Source: Micromonospora sp. H61 (GTDB lineage: Bacteria > Actinomycetota > Actinomycetes > Mycobacteriales > Micromonosporaceae). From it: a DNA stretch of 64,000 nucleotides. The notes beneath the pieces are model-generated. The model was not told the DNA's origin, searched no databases, and saw only the letters and a program-made list of their open reading frames with translations. A program made the translations under genes and the position numbers. Positions 43,393-52,462 of the stretch are shown in pieces. Where the stretch lies: contig NZ_JAGPXY010000008.1 of the NCBI RefSeq assembly GCF_018070325.1, positions 1-64,000 on the forward strand, in the 5' to 3' direction. Numbering within the stretch: the stretch's first letter is position 1; each line of letters starts with the position of its first letter.

Positions 43393-44493
43393 ATGGCCGC
43401 CCTGCTTCGCTCCCGCTGGACCGACTGGACCTTCGTCGTACCCGTGCTCGCCGTCCTGGTATTGATGGTCACCTGGGGGCGGAGCCTGCCCGGCCCGATC
43501 ATCGTGGTGGTCGCGGTGCTGCTCGGAGGTGCCGTGCTCGCGGCAGTGCACCACGCGGAGGTGGTCGCCCACCGGGTGGGGGAGCCGTACGGGTCGCTGG
43601 TGCTCGCCGTCGCGGTCACCGTGATCGAGGTCGCCCTCATCGTCACGCTGATGATCAGCGGCCCGGAGAAGACCCAGTCGCTCGCCCGGGACACCGTCTT
43701 CGCCGCCGTCATGATCACCTGTAACGGGATACTCGGCCTGTCCCTGCTGCTCGGGGCGCTGCGCCGTCGTGTCGCGGTGTTCAACCCGGAGGGCACCGGC
43801 GGAGCCCTGGCCACCGTGATCACCCTGGCCACCCTGAGTCTGGTCATCCCGACCTTCACCACGGCCCGGCCCGGTCCGGAGTTCAGCCCGGCCCAGCTCG
43901 CCTTCGCCGCCGTCGCCTCGCTGGCGCTCTACGGGCTGTTCGTGCTCGTGCAGACCGGCCGGCACCGCGACTACTTCCTGCCGGTCGACAGCCGGGGCCA
44001 GGTGATCGACGCGGAGGAGCACGCCAAGCCGCCCACCACCCGCGCGGCGCTGATGAGCCTGGGGCTGCTGCTGGTGGCGCTGGTCGCGGTGGTCGGCGAC
44101 GCCAAGACCGTCTCGCCGACCATCGAGGCCGGCGTCGCCGCGGCGAACCTCCCGCACGCGTTCGTCGGCGTGATCATCGCCCTGCTCGTGCTGCTGCCGG
44201 AGACCCTGGCCGCCGCTCGCGCCGCCCGCCGCGATCGCGTGCAGATCAGCCTGAACCTGGCGCTCGGCTCGGCGATGGCCAGCATCGGTCTGACCATCCC
44301 GGCCATCGCGATCGCCTCGATCTGGTTGGACGGCCCGCTGCTGCTCGGCCTCGGCGGCACCCAGCTTGCCCTGCTCGCGCTCACCGCCGTGACCGCCGTC
44401 CTCACCGTGGTGCCCGGCCGGGCCAACGTGTTGCAGGGCGGCGTGCACCTGGTGCTGATGGCCGCCTTCGTCTTCCTGGCCGCCAGCCCGTGA
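43393..44493 (+). CDS. Calcium/proton antiporter (ChaA/CAX type)
   Basis: 366 residues with about eleven membrane segments. Acidic alpha-repeat motifs are visible: GSLVLAVAVTVIEVALIVTL near 68-87 (conserved Glu), and FVGVIIALLVLLPETLAAAR near 258-277. The central loop (RGQVIDAEEHAK near 200) is cytosolic. Members exchange Ca2+, Na+ or K+ for protons. Not obviously linked to neighbours. Confidence 0.9.
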   Translation: MAALLRSRWTDWTFVVPVLAVLVLMVTWGRSLPGPIIVVVAVLLGGAVLAAVHHAEVVAHRVGEPYGSLVLAVAVTVIEVALIVTLMISGPEKTQSLARDTVFAAVMITCNGILGLSLLLGALRRRVAVFNPEGTGGALATVITLATLSLVIPTFTTARPGPEFSPAQLAFAAVASLALYGLFVLVQTGRHRDYFLPVDSRGQVIDAEEHAKPPTTRAALMSLGLLLVALVAVVGDAKTVSPTIEAGVAAANLPHAFVGVIIALLVLLPETLAAARAARRDRVQISLNLALGSAMASIGLTIPAIAIASIWLDGPLLLGLGGTQLALLALTAVTAVLTVVPGRANVLQGGVHLVLMAAFVFLAASP

Positions 44494-44576
44494 CCCGCAC
44501 GGCCCGCCGGCTCGGCCCGTGACCCCGCGTGGCCTGTCGGCTCAGCCCGCGACCCGCACGGCCCGTGCGGGTCAGC
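44488..44576. repeat. Three ~30-bp degenerate tandem repeats
   Basis: Units start at 44488, 44517 and 44547, all near CCGTGACCCGCACGGCC. They begin in the last codons of the antiporter gene and end in the last codons of the sigma-factor gene, so they form the whole junction. The third copy also forms the hairpin at 44551-44573. Confidence 0.8.
44551..44573. terminator. Hairpin terminator between antiporter and sigma genes
   Basis: GACCCGCACGG pairs with CCGTGCGGGTC across a single C; the true loop is a few bases larger. Confidence 0.7.
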
Positions 44577-45828
44577 CGGTGGGCGGCGGGTCGCCCGCGA
44601 GACGCTCCGCGCGGGCGTTCAGGTAGCGCTGCTGCGCCAGGTTCGTCGAGCGCGCCGCTGCCATCCGGTACGCCTCCCGCGCCGCGACCCGCTCACCCTC
44701 CAGCTCCCACAGGTGGGCGCGGGCGGCCGGCAGTCGAGGGTCGTCGGCGAGACGGGGGTCGTCGGCCAGGTCGGCGAGCAGCGCCAACCCGGCCGGCGCG
44801 CCCCGGCTCATGGCCACCGCCACCGCGTGGTTGAGCGCCACCACCGGGTTGTCGGACATCCCGAGGAGCACCTCGTACAGCGCGGTGATCTGCGCCCAGT
44901 CGGTGGCCGCCGCGCTGGGCGCCTCGTCGTGCACGGCCGCGATGGCCGCCTGGAGCTGGTACGCCCCGACCACCCCGTGCGGCAGCGCCCCGGTGATCAG
45001 CTCGACCCCCTCGGCGATCTGCTCGGCCCGCCACCGGGAGCGGTCCTGCTCGGCCATCGGCACCAGCTCACCGTGCGGGCCGATCCGCGCCGGCGCGCGG
45101 GCATCGGTGAGCAGCATCAACGCGAGCAGCCCGGTGACCTCGGGGTCCTCGGGCACCAGCCGGCGCACCAGCCGGGTCAGTCGGATCGCCTCGGCGGTCA
45201 GGTCGGCGCGCAGCAACCCGGGCCCGGCGGTGCGGGCGTACCCCTCCGTGAAGATCAGGTAGAGCACGTGCAGCACGGCGGCGAGCCGGTCGGCACGCTC
45301 CGGGCCGGTGGGCGGCGCGAACCGCAGGCCACTGTCACGGATCCGCTGCTTACCCCGACTGATCCGCCGGGTCATCGTCGCCTCCGGCACCAGGAACGCG
45401 CGCGCCACCTCGGCGGTGCTCAGCCCGCCCACCGCCCGCAGGGTGAGCGCGATCTGCGACGCCGCCGACAGCGCCGGGTGGCAGCACAGGAACAACAGGA
45501 TGAGCGTGTCGTCGGCGTCCGCCGCTGGATGGTCGGCGGCGGGGGCGCGCCACTGCTCCGGCAGCACCCAGCGGGCCACAGTGTCCTCCCGCCGCATCCG
45601 GGCCTGCTCGCGACGCAGCAGGTCGGTCAGCCGACGGGACGCCACGGTGATCAGCCAGCCACGCGGATTCTGCGGTACGCCGTCGCGCGGCCAACCCTCC
45701 GCCGCGGCGATCAGCGCCTCCTGCACCGCGTCCTCGGCCGTGTCGAAGTGCCCGTAGCGGCGGACCAGCGCGCCGAGGACCCGCGGCGCCAGCTCGCGCA
45801 GCAGGTCCTCGGCGGGAGTCTCCGGCAC
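44572..45828 (-). CDS. ECF42-type RNA polymerase sigma factor (SigJ/SigI-like, DUF6596)
   Basis: 418 residues from GTG 45828. Sigma region 2 includes LLRELAPRVLGALVRRYGHF, then DAVQEALIAAAEGWPRDGVP and NPRGWLITVASRRLTDLLRR; region 4 includes AEVARAFLVPEATMTRRISR. The C-terminal extension (about 185-418) is helical with TPR-like character, the mark of the ECF42 group. ECF42 factors are normally co-encoded with DGPF proteins and lack a classic anti-sigma factor; the DGPF gene is 4 bp upstream. Targets unknown. Confidence 0.93.
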   Translation of the reverse strand: MPETPAEDLLRELAPRVLGALVRRYGHFDTAEDAVQEALIAAAEGWPRDGVPQNPRGWLITVASRRLTDLLRREQARMRREDTVARWVLPEQWRAPAADHPAADADDTLILLFLCCHPALSAASQIALTLRAVGGLSTAEVARAFLVPEATMTRRISRGKQRIRDSGLRFAPPTGPERADRLAAVLHVLYLIFTEGYARTAGPGLLRADLTAEAIRLTRLVRRLVPEDPEVTGLLALMLLTDARAPARIGPHGELVPMAEQDRSRWRAEQIAEGVELITGALPHGVVGAYQLQAAIAAVHDEAPSAAATDWAQITALYEVLLGMSDNPVVALNHAVAVAMSRGAPAGLALLADLADDPRLADDPRLPAARAHLWELEGERVAAREAYRMAAARSTNLAQQRYLNARAERLAGDPPPTG

Positions 45829-45832
45829 CGGG

Positions 45833-46234
45833 TCAGCCGGCCAGGTCCTCGACACCGTCGAGCACCGGCCGCACGTCCACGTACCCACCGGGGGCGTCCG
45901 GGTCGACCAGGCCGGCGGCGATCTCGGTGGCCCGGTCGAAGCTGGCGCACTCCACGATGGTGTAACCGGCTAGCACCTCCTGCGTCTCCGGGTACGGGCC
46001 GTCGGTGACCACTGGTGCCCCCTCGCGCACCTGCACCCGGCGGGCGTGCACCGGCTCGCTCAGCCCTCGGGCGTCGACCAACTCCCCGGACTCGGCCAGC
46101 GCCTGGTGGAAGGTCTCCATGTGCTTGTGCATCGCCGCGATCTGCTCGGCCGACATCGCCGGCCGGTCGGAAGCCCGCCCGGACAGCACGTCGTAGTCCT
46201 GCTGCGACCCATAGAGCAAAATCATGTACTTCAC
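45833..46234 (-). CDS. YCII/DGPF domain protein
   Basis: 133 residues from GTG 46234 with AGGAGGGG upstream. MKYMILLYGSQQDY is the typical start, and VTDGPYPETQEVLAGYTIVE near 87 carries the DGPF-like motif, here DGPY. AHxxF-type His/Asp residues are typical of YCII proteins. Forms a two-gene operon with the ECF42 sigma factor, whose activity it is thought to influence in other bacteria. Confidence 0.93.
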   Translation of the reverse strand: MKYMILLYGSQQDYDVLSGRASDRPAMSAEQIAAMHKHMETFHQALAESGELVDARGLSEPVHARRVQVREGAPVVTDGPYPETQEVLAGYTIVECASFDRATEIAAGLVDPDAPGGYVDVRPVLDGVEDLAG

Positions 46235-46332
46235 GGTTCTTCCCCTCCTCCTGCAAGAGCACCACCCCGGTGCCCACAGGAAACGTCGAACCCAACCCCC
46301 GGTCCCGGACACGCCACCCCCACCTGATCTGT

Positions 46333-46389
46333 TGATCAAGAGGTTTCTGTCACGACACGCCGGACGGGACGACGCGAACCTCTTGATCA
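46333..46389. repeat. Palindromic intergenic element C
   Basis: 13-bp arms TGATCAAGAGGTT and its complement flank a 31-bp centre. From memory this arm is very common between genes in Micromonospora genomes. It lies between divergent genes, so a terminator role is unlikely for it here. Confidence 0.75.
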
Positions 46390-46418
46390 CCGGAGCGCAG
46401 GGGGTGGTGGGTGGGGCC

Positions 46419-46424
46419 TAGGTT
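46419..46424 (+). promoter_or_regulatory. -10 element of the small membrane protein gene (leaderless)
   Basis: TAGGTT ends 7 nt before ATG 46431. Confidence 0.5.
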
Positions 46425-46430
46425 GGTGGG

Positions 46431-46640
46431 ATGACGGTGGTGTGGGCGGTGGTGGGGGTTTTCGTTCTTGTGGCCGGGGTGGCGTCTGGCGTTGTGGTGC
46501 GGCGGGGGCGGGTCGGTGAGGTCGGGGGCGACGACTCTCGGGCTGGGCGGGACGCTCGGGAGCGCCAGCAGCGGTACGAGGCCGAGCGGCACGGTGACCA
46601 GGGTGACACGTGGCAGCGCGGTCGGGAGTCGGGCGGATGA
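46431..46640 (+). CDS. Small single-pass membrane protein
   Basis: 69 residues. Residues 3-23 form a hydrophobic helix (VVWAVVGVFVLVAGVASGVV) followed by RRGR, so the N-terminus is probably outside. The rest is charged and likely disordered. A leaderless promoter directly upstream supports it. Family unknown. Confidence 0.65.
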   Translation: MTVVWAVVGVFVLVAGVASGVVVRRGRVGEVGGDDSRAGRDARERQQRYEAERHGDQGDTWQRGRESGG

Positions 46641-46646
46641 GCGACC

Positions 46647-46919
46647 CTACTGGCCGTACGAGCGGCGCAGCCGGCCGTTGATCAGGTAGTTGAGGCGGTG
46701 GCGTAGGTGGCCGAGGGTGCTCTCGCTCGGCAGCTCCCCGTCGGTGGTGAGCGTCCAGCGCAGCGTGCAGTCCCCGCCGGGCAGCCCGGGAGTCAGGTCG
46801 AAGCGGATCCGGTCCAACGGTCGGTGCGGCCACAGCGACGACAGCGGTGCCCCGCGCCCACCCGGGCCCGCCGCGCGACACCACCCCAGCCCACCCGGGC
46901 CCGCCGCGCGACAGCCCAT
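46647..46919 (-). CDS. Truncated SRPBCC-like hypothetical protein
   Basis: 90 codons. The C-terminal 55 residues (DRIRFDLTPGLPGG, TLRWTLTTDGE, LGHLRHRLNYLINGRLRRSY) look like the last strand and C-terminal helix of a START/SRPBCC-like protein. The N-terminus is a duplicated 11-residue RAAGPGG repeat rather than the expected domain, and a TGA lies just upstream in frame. So it is either a short family I do not know or a truncated gene. Confidence 0.5.
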   Translation of the reverse strand: MGCRAAGPGGLGWCRAAGPGGRGAPLSSLWPHRPLDRIRFDLTPGLPGGDCTLRWTLTTDGELPSESTLGHLRHRLNYLINGRLRRSYGQ

Positions 46920-46922
46920 CCG
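46857..46922. repeat. 33-bp direct duplication in the truncated SRPBCC-like gene
   Basis: A 24-bp core recurs at 46857 and 46890. The period of 33 bp keeps the reading frame, so the product repeats 11 residues. Confidence 0.8.
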
Positions 46923-46994
46923 GGCTCAGGGCCGTGAACCGTCCGGCCGTGCCGTACGTGAAACCGGTGACGGGCGTTTCGGTCCTATCGTCGG

Positions 46995-47006
46995 GGTACT
47001 AGTACC
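46995..47006. promoter_or_regulatory. 12-bp palindrome upstream of the metallopeptidase gene
   Basis: GGTACTAGTACC is a perfect palindrome 30 bp before GTG 47037. Contains the rare CTAG tetranucleotide, so it may be a regulator site. Confidence 0.4.
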
Positions 47007-47036
47007 AGGCCGAGCACCGATGTCTGGGGAGGCACA

Positions 47037-47780
47037 GTGGGGGCACGGTTCGGACGCGACGCGCGAGGCCCGGTGGCGGGTCTGCTGATCGCCGCCCTGG
47101 TCTCCCTCGCCTGCGCCGGCGGTGGTCTGGCCGAGCCGGAGGCCGAGCGTCCCGGGGCGACCCCGTCGGCAGCGTCACCGGGACCGAGCACCACCCGGGC
47201 CGACAGCACCACCAGCGTCGCCGAGTTCGAGCAGGACGTCGCCGACGCGCAGGCGGTCGCCGAGCGGTACTGGGCGGCCCAGTTCAAGGAATCCGGGCAG
47301 CGGTTCCGACCGATCCGGCGGATCATCCCGTACCAGCGCGACGGCGAGGTGTCCTGCGGCGGCCAGTCGTTGCCCCGCAACAACGCCGTCTACTGCTCGC
47401 AGGGCGACTTCATCGCGTACGACGTCGCCTGGTCGGTGGCGGCGTTCCGTCAGGTCGGCGACGCGTTCGTGTTCTACCTGCTCGGGCACGAGTACGCGCA
47501 CGCCATCCAGGTGCGGCTCGGCATCAACTACAGCTTCACCATCCAGCAGGAGTTGCAGGCCGACTGCATGGCCGGGGCGTACCTCGGCGACTCGGTGCGC
47601 TCGGGGACCCTGACCCTCGCCGAGGGCGACCTGGACGAGTTCCGGGAGGGGGTGGCGGCGGTCGGCGACGACCCGGACCAGCCGTGGTTCGCGGAAGGTG
47701 CACACGGCACCGCCGAGCAGCGCACCGACATGTTCTTCCGGGGTTACGAGGGTTCCCTGAAGGAGTGCGACCTCGGCTGA
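47037..47780 (+). CDS. Lipoprotein neutral zinc metallopeptidase (YpfJ type)
   Basis: 247 residues. The N-terminal signal has a lipobox LACAGG near residue 24-29, so the protein is a likely lipoprotein. A Ser/Thr/Pro-rich linker follows. The catalytic motif is GHEYAHAIQ near 152 (HExxH) and QQELQADCMAG near 172 supplies the third zinc ligand (Glu). The family is PF04228-like (putative neutral zinc metallopeptidase). Acts at the outer face of the membrane; substrate unknown. Confidence 0.92.
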   Translation: MGARFGRDARGPVAGLLIAALVSLACAGGGLAEPEAERPGATPSAASPGPSTTRADSTTSVAEFEQDVADAQAVAERYWAAQFKESGQRFRPIRRIIPYQRDGEVSCGGQSLPRNNAVYCSQGDFIAYDVAWSVAAFRQVGDAFVFYLLGHEYAHAIQVRLGINYSFTIQQELQADCMAGAYLGDSVRSGTLTLAEGDLDEFREGVAAVGDDPDQPWFAEGAHGTAEQRTDMFFRGYEGSLKECDLG

Positions 47781-47850
47781 ACGGGGTTGCCCGGATCACC
47801 CTGGCGCCCGTTGCCGCCACCGGCCTTGGCGGCTGCTGGCAGGATCGCCC

Positions 47851-48558
47851 GTGTCGGTCACGACCCTGGAGGTTCCGCTGAGCAGCCATCACCCCGCCGC
47901 TGTGCTCTTCGACATGGACGGCACGCTGGTCGACAGCGAGAAGCTGTGGGACGTCGCGTTGCAGGAACTCGCCAAGGAGTACGGCGGAGAACTCTCCGTC
48001 GAGGCCCGCCAGTCGATCATCGGTACCGCCATGGCCGAGTCGATGCGCATCCTGCACGACGACCTGGGGCAGCCCGAACGGGATCCGGCGATCAGCGCGG
48101 CGTGGATCAACACCCGGATCCTGGAGCTGTTCCGCACCGGCCTGCCCTGGCGGCCGGGCGCGTTCGACCTGTTGCGTGCGGTCCGGGCGGCGGGAATCCC
48201 CACCGCGCTGGTCACGTCAAGCCCTCGGGCGTTGGTCGAGATCGCCCTGGACACCCTCGGTCGGGACAACTTCGACACGGTGGTCGCCGGCGACGAGGTG
48301 GTGGCGGCCAAGCCACACCCCGAGCCCTACCTGACCGCCGCCCGGCTGCTGGGTGTGCCGATCGAGCGCTGCGTGGCGATCGAGGACTCACCGACCGGGG
48401 TGGCCAGCGCGCTCGCGTCGGGCGCGGCGGTCCTGGCCGTACCGGCGGAGGTGGCGTTGCCGAGCACTGTCGGCGTACACCAGGTGGAAACCCTGACCGG
48501 CGTGGACCTGGCGCTGCTCGCGGCGCTGCTGACCGATCGGGCAGCGGCGACCGGCTGA
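47851..48558 (+). CDS. HAD-superfamily hydrolase (phosphatase, subfamily IA)
   Basis: 235 residues. LFDMDGTLVDSEKLWDVALQ near 19 has the nucleophile Asp pair, TALVTSSPRA near 117 is motif II, and AAKPHPEPYLTAARLLGV near 151 is motif III. CVAIEDSPTGVASALASG near 172 is motif IV. The start at GTG 47851 includes a 16-residue extension; a CTG or ATG nearer the core is possible but none has a better ribosome-binding site. Likely a sugar-phosphate phosphatase. Confidence 0.92.
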   Translation: MSVTTLEVPLSSHHPAAVLFDMDGTLVDSEKLWDVALQELAKEYGGELSVEARQSIIGTAMAESMRILHDDLGQPERDPAISAAWINTRILELFRTGLPWRPGAFDLLRAVRAAGIPTALVTSSPRALVEIALDTLGRDNFDTVVAGDEVVAAKPHPEPYLTAARLLGVPIERCVAIEDSPTGVASALASGAAVLAVPAEVALPSTVGVHQVETLTGVDLALLAALLTDRAAATG

Positions 48559-48575
48559 CCCGCCCGGCGCGGGTC
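48557..48575. terminator. Hairpin terminator between convergent genes
   Basis: GACCCGC-CCGGC-GCGGGTC, starting at the HAD gene's stop and ending before the carboxymuconolactone decarboxylase-like gene. Confidence 0.7.
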
Positions 48576-48604
48576 GGCGCCGCTCGGCTCCCGACCGGCC
48601 GGGG

Positions 48605-48982
48605 TCACCGGCGCTCGGCGAAGACCGCGGCGACCACCTGGTAGCTGTCGAACGCCCGTGCCGCCCCCGCGTACGCGGCCAGGTGGATGAACAGCTCGAC
48701 GATCTCCTCCCGGCTCACCCCCGAGGTCAGCGCGATGCGCAGCTGCCCGCGCAGCGGTTCGTGGGTGCCGAGGGCGGCGGCGATCGCCACCGAGACCAGA
48801 CACCGGCTGCGCAGGTCCAGGCCCTCCCGGGGCCAGGCCGCGCCGAAGGTCTGCACTGTGGCGAGACGACGGAAGTCGTGCCCCACCTCCGGCTCACCCT
48901 CGCCGAGCGGCAGAACCAACGGCTGCCCGAGCAGCCGCTCGGCGTTGTCGAGTGCCAACTGGTACGCGTCCTGATCGGTCAT
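48605..48982 (-). CDS. Carboxymuconolactone decarboxylase family protein
   Basis: 125 residues from ATG 48982. [20 protein letters not shown] near 53 and [20 protein letters not shown] near 77, followed by [15 protein letters not shown], match the CMD/AhpD-like fold. The Cys is in the SRCLVS position but the CxxC pair of AhpD is absent, so a redox role is unlikely; a decarboxylase or unknown function is more probable. Confidence 0.92.
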   Translation of the reverse strand: MTDQDAYQLALDNAERLLGQPLVLPLGEGEPEVGHDFRRLATVQTFGAAWPREGLDLRSRCLVSVAIAAALGTHEPLRGQLRIALTSGVSREEIVELFIHLAAYAGAARAFDSYQVVAAVFAERR

Positions 48983-49139
48983 GTCACCGGCCCCGGATCT
49001 CCGGCCGCCCGGCTCGCGGGCGGGCCGGCGCCCTGCCGGCAGCACCAGCCTGGCAGTCGCGCACGGGTGGCCGAGGGCGAATGGGACAGGCAGAGGCCCC
49101 CGGCGCGCGGATGGCGACCGGGGGCCTCGGAAGTGCCGA

Positions 49140-51695
49140 TCAGTCGTGGGCGATGGCGCCCAGGACGTTGATCCGGGCCGCCCGGACGGCCGGGAGCACC
49201 GCGGCCACCACGCCGATGATGGCGGCGAGACCGAGGAAGACACCCATCTGCCCCCACGGCAGGATCAGGTCGGTGATGCCCTCGTCCTTGAGGGCCTCGA
49301 CCACAGCGGCGCCGAGGCCGGTGCCCACCACCACGCCGAGCAGCGCGCCGAACACCGAGATCACCACCGCCTCCACGGTGATCATCCCCATGGTCTGGGA
49401 CCGGCGCAGGCCGATGGCCCGCAGCAGACCCAACTCGCGGGTCCGCTCCAGCACCGACAGGGCAAGGGTGTTGATGATGCCCAGCACGGCGATCACGATT
49501 GCCAGCGCGAGCAGGATCTGGATCATCGTGAGCAGCCCGTCGAGCGAACTGGTCTGCTGCTTGATGAACGCGTCCCGGTCCGCCACCGACACCTCGGGGC
49601 TGTCCGCGAGCAACGCCTCCACCTGCGGCTGCACGTCGGACACGCGGGTGCCCGGGTCCAGCTGGATGAAGCCCTGGATGGGCTGCGGGATGGCGAAGTC
49701 CTTCGCCGCGGTCGCCGGCAGCGTCACCGGGTTGGTCAGCTGCGACGACTCGTAGATGCCGCTGATCGTGTAGGTGCGTGCCTCGCCCCGGGTCAGCTGC
49801 ACGTTGACGGTGGAGCCCACCGACCAGCCACGGGACGTGGCAGTGTCCGAGCTGGCGAGCATCTGGGTCGGCCCGAGCCGGTCGATGTCACCGGCGGTCG
49901 GCTTCGCGCCGAAGATCTGCCGCAGCGACGCGATGTCGCTGCTCGCCGCCACCCAGGTGCTCTCGCCGTCGATCCGCCCCATGTCGCCGTACTCGCCGTC
50001 GACCAACCGCACACCGGGCAGGGCCTTTGCCTGGTCCAGCACACCCGGGTCGAAGGTCGGCGGACGCGGGCCGCCCTGCTGCCCGGCGATCACCAGCTCG
50101 GCCTTGATGGTGTCCTGGGCGAGCGCGCTGATGCTGCCCTTGGCCGAGTCGAGGATCACCGTGACGCCGGTGACCAGCGCGATGCCGACCATCAGCGCGG
50201 CGGCCGTGATCGCCGTGCGACGCGGGTTGCGCCCGGAGTTGAGCCGGCCCAGCTTGCCCGGCACCGACCAGGAGAAGATCGCGCCGAGCAGGCTCACCAC
50301 CGGCCGGCTGATCAACGGGGTCAGCAGCGCCACCCCGATGAAGGCGAACAGCACGCCACCGAGGATTGTCGACAGCGTCTGACCGCCGGCGTTGCCACTG
50401 AGCCCGAGGAACAGCAGCACCGCGCCGACGCCGGTGACCAGCGACCCGGCCACCGTGATCTTGGTCAACGGCCGGTCCGGGGTGGCCACGTCCTGCATGG
50501 CCGCGATCGGCGGGATCCGGGACGCCCGCAGCGCCGGCAGCAACGCCGCCACCACGGTGATCACCAGACCGACGGCGAACGAACCGATCACCGCGGCCGC
50601 CGGCACGCCGATCCCGGCCAAGGTGAGCCCACCGGCGAGCTTGCCGAACAGGAACGCCAGCAGCGCGCCCACCCCGATACCGGCGGCGAGGCCGAGCACC
50701 GACGCGATCAACCCCACCGCGATGGCCTCCAGCACCACCGAACCGATGATCTGCCGGCCGCTGGCCCCGATGGCGCGCATGAGCGCCAACTCCCGGGTCC
50801 GCTGCGCCACGATGATCGAGAAGGTGTTGAGGATCAGGAAGGTGCCCACCAGCAGTGCCACCGCGGCGAAGCCGAGCAGGATCTTGTTGAAGAAGGACAG
50901 GCCCTCCTTCAGGCTGGCCGAGGCGTCCGCGGCCACCTGCTCGCCGGTCTTCACCTCGAAGTCAGCGCCCAGGGTGCGGGCAACGTCGTCGCGCAGCTTC
51001 TCGTCCGAGACCCCGTCGGCGGCCTGCACGGTGATGCTGTTGAACACGTCCGGCTCGCCCAGCATCAGCCGCTGCGCCACCGGAGTGGTGAAGAAGACCT
51101 CGTTGACCCCGCCGATCGAGTCCCGGTCACCGCTGTAACCGAAGACGCCGACCAGTGTGAAGTCCCGCTTCTTCGACTCGAACGCGGTGAGCACGCCGAC
51201 CTTCTGGCCGACCTGCACCTTCGCGGCCGTGGCCAGCGCCTTGTTGATGACGATCTCGTCCTCGGCCTGCGGCGCGCGCCCCTCGCGCAGCTTCAGCAAC
51301 TCGCTCTCGCCGGTCCAGTTCTCGCCCAACTGCGGCGGACCGAACGAGGTGACGACCTTGCCGTTGCTGCCGATCACCCGGGCGCCGTCGGCGTTGACCA
51401 CACCGGTCGCCGAGGCCGCCCCCGGCACCTGCTTCACCCGGTCCACCAGCGTGGCCGGCAGCGGGGCGACCGTCTGCTCGCCCTCCATCTCGTTGACCTG
51501 CACCTTCGGCTTCGCCGCGACGTTCACGTCGATCTCGGAGAAACCGTCGGCGAAGACCGAGTCGAAGGAGCGACCCAGCGTGTCGGTGAGCACGAACGCG
51601 CCGGAGACGAACATCACCCCGAGCACCACCGCCAGGCCGGACAGGATCAGCCGGACCTTACGGGCCAGCAGACTCTTCAGCGTCGCGCGGAACAT
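49140..51695 (-). CDS. ABC transporter permease (MacB/FtsX family)
   Basis: 851 residues. N-terminal helix ([20 protein letters not shown]) precedes a large extracytoplasmic MacB-like core (about 45-270). FtsX domains lie at about 280-400 and 735-845 with [20 protein letters not shown] and [20 protein letters not shown] repeats. A second periplasmic domain (about 500-720) lies between. This duplicated architecture fits an exporter or envelope-stress complex rather than an importer. Its GTG/ATG junction with the ATPase gene overlaps by one base (51695). Confidence 0.93.
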   Translation of the reverse strand: MFRATLKSLLARKVRLILSGLAVVLGVMFVSGAFVLTDTLGRSFDSVFADGFSEIDVNVAAKPKVQVNEMEGEQTVAPLPATLVDRVKQVPGAASATGVVNADGARVIGSNGKVVTSFGPPQLGENWTGESELLKLREGRAPQAEDEIVINKALATAAKVQVGQKVGVLTAFESKKRDFTLVGVFGYSGDRDSIGGVNEVFFTTPVAQRLMLGEPDVFNSITVQAADGVSDEKLRDDVARTLGADFEVKTGEQVAADASASLKEGLSFFNKILLGFAAVALLVGTFLILNTFSIIVAQRTRELALMRAIGASGRQIIGSVVLEAIAVGLIASVLGLAAGIGVGALLAFLFGKLAGGLTLAGIGVPAAAVIGSFAVGLVITVVAALLPALRASRIPPIAAMQDVATPDRPLTKITVAGSLVTGVGAVLLFLGLSGNAGGQTLSTILGGVLFAFIGVALLTPLISRPVVSLLGAIFSWSVPGKLGRLNSGRNPRRTAITAAALMVGIALVTGVTVILDSAKGSISALAQDTIKAELVIAGQQGGPRPPTFDPGVLDQAKALPGVRLVDGEYGDMGRIDGESTWVAASSDIASLRQIFGAKPTAGDIDRLGPTQMLASSDTATSRGWSVGSTVNVQLTRGEARTYTISGIYESSQLTNPVTLPATAAKDFAIPQPIQGFIQLDPGTRVSDVQPQVEALLADSPEVSVADRDAFIKQQTSSLDGLLTMIQILLALAIVIAVLGIINTLALSVLERTRELGLLRAIGLRRSQTMGMITVEAVVISVFGALLGVVVGTGLGAAVVEALKDEGITDLILPWGQMGVFLGLAAIIGVVAAVLPAVRAARINVLGAIAHD

Positions 51696-52462
51696 CAGTT
51701 GCCCACCTCGGCCGCGGTGTCCAGCTTCTTCATGGTGTCCAGCACCGTCTCGGCGGTCGGCTCGATCAGCTCCGAGACGATCTCGCCGTCGGCGAGGAAG
51801 ACCACCCGGTCGGCGTACGCGGCGGCCGTCGGATCGTGGGTGACCATGACGATGGTCTGGCCGTGCTCCCGAACCGAGTTACGCAGGAAGTTGAGCACCT
51901 CCGCGCCGGAGCGCGAGTCCAGGTTGCCGGTCGGCTCGTCCGCGAAGATCACCTCGGGGCGGGAAACCAGCGCCCGGGCGCACGCCACCCGCTGCTGCTG
52001 CCCACCGGAGAGCTGCGCCGGCCGGTGGTCCAGCCGGTCCTTCAGACCCACCGTCTCGATCACCGTGTCGTACCAGGCCGGGTCCGGCTTGCGCCCGGCG
52101 ATCGACAGCGGCAGCAGGATGTTCTCCTTGGCCGTCAGCGTCGGCAGCAGGTTGAACTGCTGGAAGATGAAGCCCACCTTGTCGCGGCGCAGCTTCGTCA
52201 ACCCCGCGTCGCCCAGCCCCGTGACAGTCGTCTCACCGATCGACACCGTCCCCCGGGTCACCGAGTCCAGGCCGGCCAGGCAGTGCATCAGCGTCGACTT
52301 ACCGGAACCCGACGGGCCCATGATCGCGGTGAAGCGGCCACGTTCGAACTCCGCGCTGACCCCCCGCAGCGCGATGACCTGAGCCTCGCCGCTGCCGTAC
52401 ACCTTCCACACGTCGTTCGCCCGGGCCGCGGCCTGCGCCTGCTGGCCTACCGTCGCGGTCAC
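51695..52462 (-). CDS. ABC transporter ATP-binding protein (MacB/LolD type)
   Basis: 255 residues from GTG 52462. Walker A is GPSGSGKST near 49, the signature is [19 protein letters not shown] near 151, and Walker B is [13 protein letters not shown] near 170. HDP motif [13 protein letters not shown] follows. GAGG lies about 10 nt before the start. First gene of the two-gene exporter operon. Confidence 0.95.
   Translation of the reverse strand: MTATVGQQAQAAARANDVWKVYGSGEAQVIALRGVSAEFERGRFTAIMGPSGSGKSTLMHCLAGLDSVTRGTVSIGETTVTGLGDAGLTKLRRDKVGFIFQQFNLLPTLTAKENILLPLSIAGRKPDPAWYDTVIETVGLKDRLDHRPAQLSGGQQQRVACARALVSRPEVIFADEPTGNLDSRSGAEVLNFLRNSVREHGQTIVMVTHDPTAAAYADRVVFLADGEIVSELIEPTAETVLDTMKKLDTAAEVGN

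Larger units (their letters stand above)
46235..46430. other. Intergenic region with palindromic element and divergent promoters
   Basis: Holds element C (46333-46389) and, further right, the promoter of the small membrane protein. No gene seen. Confidence 0.6.

Noticed and set aside
48981..52382. Open frame of more than 1100 codons opposite the ABC exporter genes
   Set aside because: Antisense to two well-supported genes, with low-complexity His/Arg/Gln-rich translation.
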